The notes beneath the pieces are model-generated. The model worked only from the letters and a program-made list of their open reading frames with translations. It was not told the origin of the DNA and did not search any database. The translations under genes and the position numbers were made by a program. From a virus, in IMG/VR virus record IMGVR_UViG_3300048050_000112, positions 1 through 25,844 of that record: 25,844 nt of DNA. One strand, written 5' to 3'. Of this stretch, positions 14,458 to 20,178 are shown one piece after another. Every line of letters begins with the position of its first letter. The first letter of the stretch is position 1.

Positions 14458-14964
14458 ATTTGAATTGGGTTTATAAATTGATTTTAAATCGATTGATTTG
14501 AACCAGTCCTGCATTCTTTGAAAATCGCTTTTGACTTCAAGTATGTCCTCGCTGGTTTGGAATATGCCTGTTAATTCGGCTTGTGAGAAGTTTTGCGCGT
14601 TGTTTTCTTCAACAGCTGCTTTGGTTACCAGTCCAATGTGACGGATTAGGCCGTTTTCAATCCGAACGCTGATTTTGTTCGATCCCAGGTCGCGGATAAT
14701 CTTCAAACTTTCGTCCGATAGTTCGGCGTCGCTCCGGTCAAATCCTAGGCTTACTTTGTCGCCTTCGGTGTAAATTCCAATTTTTGCTTTTGGCAACCAG
14801 CCAACAATTGGCAGGTTGTTTTTAGGGTGTCCCAAAACGAAAGGTATTTGCTCTAGTCCAGCCCCTTGTGTTTTTGTGTGAATTTGATTCACATCGTCGT
14901 TGCTGAAATTGAGCGTACCGTTCACACTTTTGTGGCTCCCTGAAGTGAAAAGTCGTATAGGCAT
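14086..14964 (-). CDS. Head maturation protease and scaffold (Mu gpI-like)
   Basis: A 292-residue protein in the Mu I position, just before the capsid gene. The N-terminal about 160 residues carry the protease-like half, with PFVLGHPKNNLPIVGWLP near 41-58 (a His-Pro and Gly-Trp pattern seen in Mu I-like proteins) and the DESLKIIRDLGSNKISV segment. The C-terminal 125 residues are helical, Lys/Gln/Ala-rich scaffold (LIEQNKMLATNLAALQQTV) ending DEIIREQLNNL. This matches the I protein of Mu, where the 3' portion of I also encodes the scaffold Z. It is the first gene of the leftward late operon. Catalytic residues were not identified with certainty. Confidence 0.82.
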   Translation of the reverse strand: MPIRLFTSGSHKSVNGTLNFSNDDVNQIHTKTQGAGLEQIPFVLGHPKNNLPIVGWLPKAKIGIYTEGDKVSLGFDRSDAELSDESLKIIRDLGSNKISVRIENGLIRHIGLVTKAAVEENNAQNFSQAELTGIFQTSEDILEVKSDFQRMQDWFKSIDLKSIYKPNSNMEEQKKETVQNADLTALIEQNKMLATNLAALQQTVTGFVGKSKAIADFSAEEYKNLSAAQKDTAATIMADLGDEKATALKGLLKELAKPQVVVKQGSVVKDLGAPVDEKRTADEIIREQLNNL

Positions 14965-15008
14965 AGGCGCTTATAATTAAATTGTTAAATTGTTATCGCC
15001 CCTTTTTT

Positions 15009-15043
15009 AAGCCCTCTCTTTCGGGGAGGGTTTGGGTGGGGCT
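15009..15043. repeat. GC-rich palindromic repeat (copy 3) in the divergent leader
   Basis: AGCCCTCTCTTTCGGGGAGGG followed by TTTGGGTGGGGCT. CCCTC pairs with GAGGG across a TCTTTCGG loop, and the outer AGCCC pairs with GGGCT. It lies between the proposed leftward promoter (15056-15063) and the protease start (14964), so it would be in the 5' leader of the late capsid-tail transcript and could form a hairpin there. Confidence 0.75.
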
Positions 15044-15055
15044 CTTTCGTTGACA

Positions 15056-15063
15056 CAAACCTA
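15056..15063 (-). promoter_or_regulatory. Candidate -7 element (TAGGTTTG) of the leftward late operon
   Basis: On the minus strand the bases read TAGGTTTG, an exact match to the Bacteroidota -7 consensus TAnnTTTG. It lies about 90 bases upstream of the first capsid-tail gene. No TTTG-type -33 box is present about 20 bases upstream, as would fit an activator-dependent promoter. A direct repeat TGTCA-N2-TGTCA (15088-15092 and 15095-15099) just upstream is a possible activator site. Confidence 0.45.
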
Positions 15064-15123
15064 GCCCCTATACCTTATTTATTTTAATGTCAGGTGTCAC
15101 AGCACTTTATGGGTCGCACGTAG

Positions 15124-15131
15124 TTTCTTTG
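15124..15131 (+). promoter_or_regulatory. Weak candidate -7 element (TTTCTTTG) of the rightward packaging operon
   Basis: TTTCTTTG matches TAnnTTTG in all fixed positions except one and lies 27 bases before the first ATG of the rightward operon (15158). No clear -33 box is seen. It is supported chiefly by the fact that a promoter must lie in this 193-base divergent gap (14965-15157). Confidence 0.25.
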
Positions 15132-15157
15132 CACTATAACAAAAAAATCAACTCAAT

Positions 15158-15433
15158 ATGGACCAAGCCTTGTTGAACCTCGTGAACGGCATCCCCATAG
15201 CTGCTGCCGTACTCTACATCTGGCGCATATCAGATGCCAACCACACCGATGAAATTTCGAAGTGGCGTGCTAGCTATGAAAAAAAGGATCTTGAGCTCAA
15301 GAAAATGCAGGAAGCTATTTCCGATTTGACTACAGAAATCAAAAAACTACTATTTATTACTGAAAACCATGTCATTAGAAACAGAAAAACTACTGCTGGA
15401 AGGCAAAATCAACGGACTCCGGAGAGACCTTGA
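15158..15433 (+). CDS. Mu gp25-like small membrane-anchored coiled-coil protein (DUF2730-like)
   Basis: A 91-residue protein with a short N-terminal membrane segment (ALLNLVNGIPIAAAVLYIW), then a coiled coil (WRASYEKKDLELKKMQEAIS, DLTTEIKKLLF). The last 25 residues overlap the next gene and are basic and low in complexity. In Mu, genes 25 and 26 lie before the terminase genes and encode small proteins of this type with unknown function. It is the first gene of the rightward operon; the ATG is preceded by an A-rich leader. Confidence 0.65.
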   Translation: MDQALLNLVNGIPIAAAVLYIWRISDANHTDEISKWRASYEKKDLELKKMQEAISDLTTEIKKLLFITENHVIRNRKTTAGRQNQRTPERP

Positions 15434-15617
15434 ATCGAAAAAGATGGAGGGTGAAATGTTCGTTAACCAGGTTCGCGAGGAATTGTCGCCCTACTACGAG
15501 TTTGACGAAATGAACACCGAAAAGGCACAATTGGCCATGAACAACATCGTTAGGCTAAAATCTGACATTGATGTGATTAAAAAAGACATTACCGCCCTGG
15601 AACGTAAACTTCGATAA
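15369..15617 (+). CDS. Mu gp26-like small coiled-coil protein
   Basis: An 82-residue, almost wholly helical, charged protein: SLETEKLLLEGKINGLRRDL, then EELSPYYEFDEMNTEKAQLA and a C-terminal coiled coil (RLKSDIDVIKKDITALERKL). It overlaps the preceding gene by 65 bases in another frame and is followed 2 bases later by the small terminase gene. Size, helicity and order match Mu gp26, whose role is unknown. Confidence 0.65.
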   Translation: MSLETEKLLLEGKINGLRRDLESKKMEGEMFVNQVREELSPYYEFDEMNTEKAQLAMNNIVRLKSDIDVIKKDITALERKLR

Positions 15618-15619
15618 TC

Positions 15620-16051
15620 ATGAAACAAGTCTTACTCAACGATACGGCGCAAAAAAAGTACGTGGAGGATTTGATGACTTTCGAGGCCATTGCCAAAGAA
15701 CTCGATTGTAGCGAACGAACATTACGCAATTGGGCAACTACTGGCTTCTGGGAAGAGAAACGCAAAAAGTTCAGGGCGTTCCAGGAATCGTTACACGAAG
15801 ACTCGCGCGAGATTGCTACCCTGCTGGCTCAAAAGATCAAAGATCAACTTAACAACGATCAGCTTCCATCGCGTGACTTACTAAATGCTTTTGCTAAAAT
15901 TTCGGCTTCAATGGTCAGAATGCGCGACTACGAAAAGGCAATTAAAGCCGATGCCGGTGATGCGGACGCTAATGCTGAAGCTGCTGCCAAATCGCAAAAG
16001 AATGCAGCCGAAATATTCAAACAAACCTTTGGCGTTGACTTAACAACCTAA
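15620..16051 (+). CDS. Terminase small subunit (Mu gp27-like, DUF1804)
   Basis: A 143-residue protein with an N-terminal DNA-binding helix-turn-helix (MTFEAIAKELDCSERTLRNW, residues about 19-38, then WATTGFWEEKRKKF) and a long helical oligomerisation region (LLAQKIKDQLNNDQLPSRDL; FAKISASMVRMRDYEKAI). The end (AAEIFKQTFGVDLTT) could contact the large subunit. DUF1804 proteins are the small terminase of Mu-type phages and recognise the packaging start. It is 1 base before the large terminase gene. Confidence 0.85.
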   Translation: MKQVLLNDTAQKKYVEDLMTFEAIAKELDCSERTLRNWATTGFWEEKRKKFRAFQESLHEDSREIATLLAQKIKDQLNNDQLPSRDLLNAFAKISASMVRMRDYEKAIKADAGDADANAEAAAKSQKNAAEIFKQTFGVDLTT

Positions 16052-16052
16052 C

Positions 16053-17441
16053 ATGCAAAAGATCGACTTCGCTCAGTTTGGTTTTATGCCGTACCAGGTC
16101 GCCTGGCTCGAAGACGAATCGCAGATTAAGCTCTACGAAAAAAGCCGGCGTATAGGTTTAACCTTTGTCCAGGCTTTCGAGGACGTTCGCGATGCTGGTA
16201 TTTATGGGCTGTACAACGTTTGGTTCAGCTCGAACAACGAAACCAACGCCCGGGAGTATATTGACTACTGCAAGAAATACGCGAAAGCGCTCAACGCTGT
16301 ATTCGAGTTGAACGAAACAAACCTGATCGACGACGGCGACGCGCTCACCTTTGTTCTCAACTTCAAGAACGGCAAAAAAATAACCGGTCTTTCAAGCTCA
16401 CCAAACCAGTTACACGGAAAGGGAGGTAAAATAGTACTCGACGAGTTCGCCCGCCGCGATAACGAAATGGAAGTTTGGGAGGCCGCTTCGCCAGCTGCTT
16501 TGGTTTGGGGTTTTCCGATCCGGATCATCTCCACACACCGGGGCAAAGGCTCGGTGTTCTATTCATTCATCAAACGCCTCGAACGCGGCGAATTACAATG
16601 GCAACATTATAAAACCACGTTTGTCGAAGCTGTGCGCCAGGGATTGGCCGAAAAATCGCTCCGGAAGAAATGCACCCGTGACGAAGAAGACGCTTACATC
16701 GAGAAAATTCGTGCATCGGTTGGCGACGATTCCATTTGGGCGCAGCAATTTATGTGTCAGCCACAGGACGAAAACGAAACCTTTGTGAACTACACCCTTC
16801 TGGAAAAAGCCGGATCAGCCGAACTAATGCCGTTTACTCAATTGTGGGAATGCAAGGCGCTTTACGGAGGTTTAGATATTGGCCGGTTTAAAGACCTTTC
16901 AGTTTTATGGATCGTGGAGGAGGTCAACAAAGGCTTGTTTATTACCCGCCACATTTACACCATTCAGGGAACCGATTTTCCAAAACAGGAAGCACTGATC
17001 GGTGAATTCCTGAAGGAACTGCCAAACCTTCGCCGTTTATGTATCGACCGCACCGGTATGGGTATTGGTATTACCGATCACTTACAGGAAACGTTTGGCA
17101 AGAGCCGGGTTGAAGGTGTAAACTTTACCGGCGTGGTTAAAGAGTCGATGGCCTTCAGGATGAAAAAATGCCTGGAAGATTTATCGTTCCTGATCCCGCC
17201 CGACCGGTCTATTATGGACGACTTTCAGCTCATCAAACAATCTGTCACCGTATCCGGGAACATTCGTCTTCAGGCCGACCGCCAAAACGGTAGCCATGCC
17301 GATTATTTTTGGGGCGCAGCGCTCTCACTCGAGGCCGGTTCAACCCAAGCCTATATTCCACCGGCTGTGCATGTGGCCAACCTTACCAACCAACGCACAA
17401 GCCGTATTGATAACATGTTACAAGGATTTACGAGGGAATAA
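16053..17441 (+). CDS. Terminase large subunit (Mu gp28-like)
   Basis: A 462-residue DNA-packaging motor and nuclease. The N-terminal ATPase has FMPYQVAWLEDE (adenine-binding Q-like motif), a Walker A-like EKSRRIGLT at 29-37, a Walker B KIVLDE at 126-131 with the catalytic Glu, and STHRG at 160-164 (motif III). The C-terminal RNase H-like nuclease starts at GGLDIGRFKDLSVLWIVEE near residue 272, with the first acidic residue at D274; the segment RLCIDRTGMGIGITD supplies another. Length equals the Mu gp28 class. It should package by headful from the integrated transposon end and so carry host DNA, as known for Mu; that is inference here. Confidence 0.96.
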   Translation: MQKIDFAQFGFMPYQVAWLEDESQIKLYEKSRRIGLTFVQAFEDVRDAGIYGLYNVWFSSNNETNAREYIDYCKKYAKALNAVFELNETNLIDDGDALTFVLNFKNGKKITGLSSSPNQLHGKGGKIVLDEFARRDNEMEVWEAASPAALVWGFPIRIISTHRGKGSVFYSFIKRLERGELQWQHYKTTFVEAVRQGLAEKSLRKKCTRDEEDAYIEKIRASVGDDSIWAQQFMCQPQDENETFVNYTLLEKAGSAELMPFTQLWECKALYGGLDIGRFKDLSVLWIVEEVNKGLFITRHIYTIQGTDFPKQEALIGEFLKELPNLRRLCIDRTGMGIGITDHLQETFGKSRVEGVNFTGVVKESMAFRMKKCLEDLSFLIPPDRSIMDDFQLIKQSVTVSGNIRLQADRQNGSHADYFWGAALSLEAGSTQAYIPPAVHVANLTNQRTSRIDNMLQGFTRE

Positions 17442-17443
17442 TT

Positions 17444-17632
17444 ATGGAAGTTGATTTTTTAGAAAAAAACGTACTGCAAGCCATTGCATTAAGTTCAGCA
17501 TTCACAATTAGAGAAATAAAATTGATTTTCGAAGAATGCAGATCGTTTGACCAAACCATCAGGGTTTTAAAATATTGTGCCGAACGTGGAGTAAGTGTGA
17601 ATAAAGCTATTGAGAATATTAAATCAATTTGA
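17444..17632 (+). CDS. Small unknown protein in packaging operon
   Basis: A 62-residue protein, mostly helical: MEVDFLEKNVLQAIALSSAF, TIREIKLIFEECRSFDQTIR, and KYCAERGVSVNKAIENIKSI. The plan is reminiscent of a small three-helix protein, but no family is recognised. It lies 2 bases after the terminase and 1 base before the DUF550-like gene, so it is co-expressed. The 62-residue protein at 21480-21668 also has a short helix plan with a similar final segment (INDLDVVIKLVKLGYF), but this is too weak to claim homology. Confidence 0.65.
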   Translation: MEVDFLEKNVLQAIALSSAFTIREIKLIFEECRSFDQTIRVLKYCAERGVSVNKAIENIKSI

Positions 17633-17633
17633 G

Positions 17634-17939
17634 ATGACAAAACTCGAAGACATTAAAAACCTGATCGCCAAATTCAGCGACGAAACTTTTGGAGAAGACC
17701 GGCCATTTACCGCCCCGTTGTACCACCTCAAAAAAGAGGTTGAAGAAGCAATTGAAAGCGGCGATTTGGAAGAGTTTGTTGATATGCAATGTCTTTTGCT
17801 CGATGCTTTCCGCAAACGTTTCCCTGAAATGACTACGCAAGATTTTCTTGAATTCTGTAAAGAAAAAATTACGATCATTCTCCCGGCTCGCACCTGGGGA
17901 AAACCCGACAAAAACGGCGTTATTGAACACATCCGATAA
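17634..17939 (+). CDS. MazG/DUF550-like nucleotide pyrophosphohydrolase
   Basis: A 101-residue protein starting at the ATG at 17634, 1 base after the preceding stop; an upstream start at 17610 overlaps and is less likely. It shows the all-alpha NTP pyrophosphohydrolase motif ExxE...ExxD: E35 and E38 in HLKKEVEEAIES, and E47 and D50 in EEFVDMQCLLLDAFRKR. The C-terminus ARTWGKPDKNGVIEHIR closely resembles the DUF550 signature (K/R-x-W-x-x-P...EH). Relatives (DUF550, phage MazZ) hydrolyse dATP/dGTP or regulatory nucleotides. It sits in a packaging operon, expressed late, not in the early genes. No PurZ-like gene is visible here. Confidence 0.7.
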   Translation: MTKLEDIKNLIAKFSDETFGEDRPFTAPLYHLKKEVEEAIESGDLEEFVDMQCLLLDAFRKRFPEMTTQDFLEFCKEKITIILPARTWGKPDKNGVIEHIR

Positions 17940-17949
17940 ATTACAATGT

Positions 17950-18297
17950 ATGAGCTATTCAGAAATTAGAAAAGAGATTGAAAACGAAGGATACAAGGCC
18001 GTATTCGAAACCTTATTTTATGAACGAGCTACTGTATTATCAAAGCTAGAAATAGCCCAACAACAACTGAAAATTGCTGAATCGCAAGTTGAAAGTTCAA
18101 CCTCTAACTTTTCTCATTTTATGGAAATATTGTATAAAGATGGAATTATTCATGAAAGTGATAATTGTCTATCAGTTATACATATTAAGGAAAATATTGT
18201 ATGGGAAGCTTATTTAAAAATCAAGTATGGAGAAATCATTTGTAAAACAAAAGAAATAACCTCTTTCGACAATGCTCCAGATCAAACTCGACTTTAA
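17950..18297 (+). CDS. Unknown coiled-coil protein in packaging operon
   Basis: A 115-residue protein, starting at the ATG at 17950 (MSYSEIRKEIENEGYKAVF). An upstream ATG in the same frame at 17848 would overlap the DUF550 gene by 92 bases and is rejected. An amphipathic coiled coil runs over residues 27-52 (VLSKLEIAQQQLKIAESQVE) and is followed by a beta-rich half with IHESDNCLSVIHIKENI and IKYGEIICKTKEI. The base composition is more AT-rich than its neighbours and it overlaps gpG by 26 bases, suggesting a recent gain. Family not recognised. Confidence 0.6.
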   Translation: MSYSEIRKEIENEGYKAVFETLFYERATVLSKLEIAQQQLKIAESQVESSTSNFSHFMEILYKDGIIHESDNCLSVIHIKENIVWEAYLKIKYGEIICKTKEITSFDNAPDQTRL

Positions 18298-18712
18298 AAA
18301 CATTACTCCGCTGGCCGCCAAATTGGGCGGTTTACAAAAGGAAATTGAAACGGTGACCCGGCAACCCGACTTTCTAAAATCGGTTGGTCAGTTGCTTGCT
18401 TCCCGGGGAAAGCAAAACCTTGAAGATGGCGGTGCCGGTGGACAATCGTACGTCCTTTTGAAACCTGCAACCCAAAAGCAAAAAGCAAAACAAGGCTTTT
18501 CCCTGAAACCTTTACAGCGAAGCGGTTTAATGAAACAAAGCATTGAATACGAGGTTTCCGGAGCTTTGTCAATGACCGGACTCGAATACATCAAATATCA
18601 CCAGTACGGTACAAAAAACATGGATCAGCGCGAGGTCTTCACCGTTGAACCGGATGACCTCTTAGATATACAGGACTTCCTGATCAGGAGGTTCGAAAAG
18701 AAAATAAGTTAA
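18272..18712 (+). CDS. G: Virion morphogenesis protein (Mu gpG-like)
   Basis: A 146-residue protein resembling the phage virion morphogenesis family (Mu gpG, P2 gpS), which acts in tail completion and head-tail joining. Signature parts are the N-terminal PLAAKLGGLQKEIETVT, the LASRGKQNLEDGGAGGQSY motif followed by PATQKQKAKQGFSLKPLQRSG, LMKQSIEYEVSGA and EYIKYHQYGTKNM, and a C-terminal DIQDFLIRRFEKKIS. Here it precedes the portal, whereas in Mu G follows F; order changed. A hairpin-forming repeat follows its stop. Confidence 0.85.
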   Translation: MLQIKLDFKNITPLAAKLGGLQKEIETVTRQPDFLKSVGQLLASRGKQNLEDGGAGGQSYVLLKPATQKQKAKQGFSLKPLQRSGLMKQSIEYEVSGALSMTGLEYIKYHQYGTKNMDQREVFTVEPDDLLDIQDFLIRRFEKKIS

Positions 18713-18752
18713 AAGCCCCCTCTAAATCTCCCCCCAAAGGGGAGACTTAAAA
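18712..18752. repeat. GC-rich palindromic repeat (CCCCTCTAAATCTCCCC type)
   Basis: AAAGCCCCCTCTAAATC, a TCTCCCC / GGGGAGA stem (18727-18733 and 18739-18745) with a CCAAA loop, then CTTAAAAAA. It lies between the gpG-like stop and the portal start. It could act as an RNA hairpin with a weak A-rich flank on this strand. Sequences of this type are, from memory, frequent in Bacteroidota genomes; counting copies in a host genome would test this. Confidence 0.7.
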
Positions 18753-18784
18753 AACAGTAATGCAAACATTTAACGTCCTAAATT

Positions 18785-20116
18785 ATGACGACAACTAACA
18801 ATAGCGCTTCTTTCGCCTCCCCTTCGGGGAGGTCGGGTGGGGCTTCCGGTTCCGAGATTTTAAAAGCAAAACTCGAACTATCAATCAAACAGTTACCCAA
18901 CCCGTCGCTGGTGCTTAAGAAAAAATCGGCCCTGATCGACCTGTTCGATAAAATAGCCATTCACCAGGATATTTTTCCACAGCTGATCAGCTACCGTGAT
19001 GCCTTGTCAGGACTGGAAATCAATTTTCAACAAGCTCGCAAAACAAATACCAAGGCGGCAACCAATCAGGCTATCATCGACTGGTTTGAATCGTTTTTCG
19101 ACCAGTTCAATTCCTGGTCATTCATGCGCAACGCTGTTGTCAGTCGCGACTATGGTTTTATTGTGATGGAAATCACTGAATACGGCGAATTTGATGGAAA
19201 AATTGTCCCTGTTAAAGTAGAACCAGCGCCGCAGAAATTTTTCTTTTTCGATCGCGACCGGGTACTCCGGATGTACTCCAATCAAGTGCGCGATGGCATT
19301 GACGTGATGGCCACCTGGCCAAACAAATTTATCCTCGTGCAGCACGAACCCACCTTGTTGAATCCTTACGGAATCGGCTTGCTCGATATTGCCTACTGGA
19401 TGGCAGTTGGACTGAACGGTAACTTCGAGTTCATGCTTCAGTTTGCCGAAGAAGATGGCCGCGACAAATGGCTGGGGAAATATCCACCCGGTGCAAAAAC
19501 TGAGGAAATATCCGACCTGCTGAACATGTTGGTACAGTTGCGTAACAACGGTGTGGCTGCCATTCCTGACGGCACGCTAATCGAATCGATGAAAAACACC
19601 GGCAGGACATCAACCACCAATTTGTACAAAGATATTGACGAGATCCTGCGCCGAAAGGTGGAGAAACTTTGGACAGGTACCGACCTTACCATGCAGGTGC
19701 AAGGCAAAGGCGGTTATTCATCCAGCCAATCAGGATTAGACATCCGCGAAGATGCCGTTGAATCAGGCAAACAGCTTTGTTTGTCAGCCGTCAACCAACT
19801 GGTAACAATCATTCAAAACCTGAACGGCATGACCGTTGAGCGCCTGCCGATCCGCCTCCAGTCGCCCCGCAAAATCAGCAAAGATGCTGCCGAAATCGAC
19901 AATATTTATTTTGGCGCTGGCATGAAACCCACCAAGCAACTACTCATGAAACGCGGCTACGATGAAGATGATTTTATCCTGGCTTCGACAAGCTCAGCCA
20001 ACGGAGCGCCGGTCGCTGAGCCAAGTCGAAGCGATTTTGCCGCCGATCCTGAAGAATACGATGGCCTTATTTCAGCCTTCGAAACCTACCAGGAACTCCT
20101 AAAAAAAAAGAGGTAA
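18785..20116 (+). CDS. Portal protein (Mu gp29-like, DUF935)
   Basis: A 443-residue portal subunit forming the dodecameric DNA gateway. DUF935 features: PLISYRDALSGLEINFQQAR-like clip entry, IIDWFESFFDQFNSWSFMRN, SRDYGFIVMEITEYGEFDGK, HEPTLLNPYGIGLLDIAYWM, GKYPPGAKTEEISDLLNMLV, and GGYSSSQSGLDIREDAVESG. Residues 11-21 and about 400-416 are encoded by palindromic repeats, giving low-complexity SPSGRSGGAS and an STSSANGAPVAEPSRSD insertion. The reading frame ends KKKR at an A9 tract where a -1 slip would fuse the portal to F. The start ATG at 18785 is the only one upstream of the conserved part, so the repeat is within the gene. Confidence 0.94.
   Translation: MTTTNNSASFASPSGRSGGASGSEILKAKLELSIKQLPNPSLVLKKKSALIDLFDKIAIHQDIFPQLISYRDALSGLEINFQQARKTNTKAATNQAIIDWFESFFDQFNSWSFMRNAVVSRDYGFIVMEITEYGEFDGKIVPVKVEPAPQKFFFFDRDRVLRMYSNQVRDGIDVMATWPNKFILVQHEPTLLNPYGIGLLDIAYWMAVGLNGNFEFMLQFAEEDGRDKWLGKYPPGAKTEEISDLLNMLVQLRNNGVAAIPDGTLIESMKNTGRTSTTNLYKDIDEILRRKVEKLWTGTDLTMQVQGKGGYSSSQSGLDIREDAVESGKQLCLSAVNQLVTIIQNLNGMTVERLPIRLQSPRKISKDAAEIDNIYFGAGMKPTKQLLMKRGYDEDDFILASTSSANGAPVAEPSRSDFAADPEEYDGLISAFETYQELLKKKR
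18815..18845. repeat. GC-rich palindromic repeat inside the portal 5' coding region
   Basis: A perfect 7-base stem CCTCCCC / GGGGAGG (18816-18822, 18826-18832) with a TTC loop, then TCGGGTGGGGCTT, like copies at 8556-8600, 12821-12853 and 15009-15043. It encodes portal residues 11-21. As it lies about 30 bases into the coding sequence, it could also reduce translation initiation by structure. Confidence 0.75.
19982..20032. repeat. Imperfect palindrome (GCTTCGAC..GTCGAAGC) inside the portal 3' coding region
   Basis: Left arm GCTTCGACAAGCTCAGC and right arm GCTGAGCCAAGTCGAAGC pair except for two central bases, with an ACGGAGCGCCGGTC-type loop. This resembles the GCTTCGACAAGCTCAGC repeat family I recall from many bacterial chromosomes. 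It encodes about residues 400-416 of the portal, an Ala/Ser/Pro-rich linker before the C-terminal acidic segment. Confidence 0.75.
20091..20110 (+). other. Candidate -1 slippery site joining portal and F
   Basis: The zero frame reads CTA AAA AAA AAG AGG TAA over an A9 run (20101-20109). The last part, A AAA AAG (20104-20110), is the dnaX-type slippery heptamer in the correct phase. An AGGA at 20091-20094 lies 9 bases upstream, like the stimulatory internal Shine-Dalgarno of dnaX. A one-base backward slip enters a frame open through GTAACCGGTGAT to the F start at 20179 and on through F. Polymerase slippage adding one A would do the same. Confidence 0.55.
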
Positions 20117-20178
20117 CCGGTGATTTAAAATCCAATTCAAAATTCATTGAAACGCTTTCCAATGAGCTTTATAAGCAA

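Noticed and set aside
17619-17932. Two minus-strand frames opposite the DUF550-like gene
   Set aside because: The plus strand encodes a recognisable ExxE/ExxD hydrolase; the others are shadows.
18712-18752. Intrinsic terminator between gpG and portal
   Set aside because: The stem is followed by CTTAAAAAA rather than a T-run on this strand, and the portal and F have no other promoter in sight; a repeat is the better reading.
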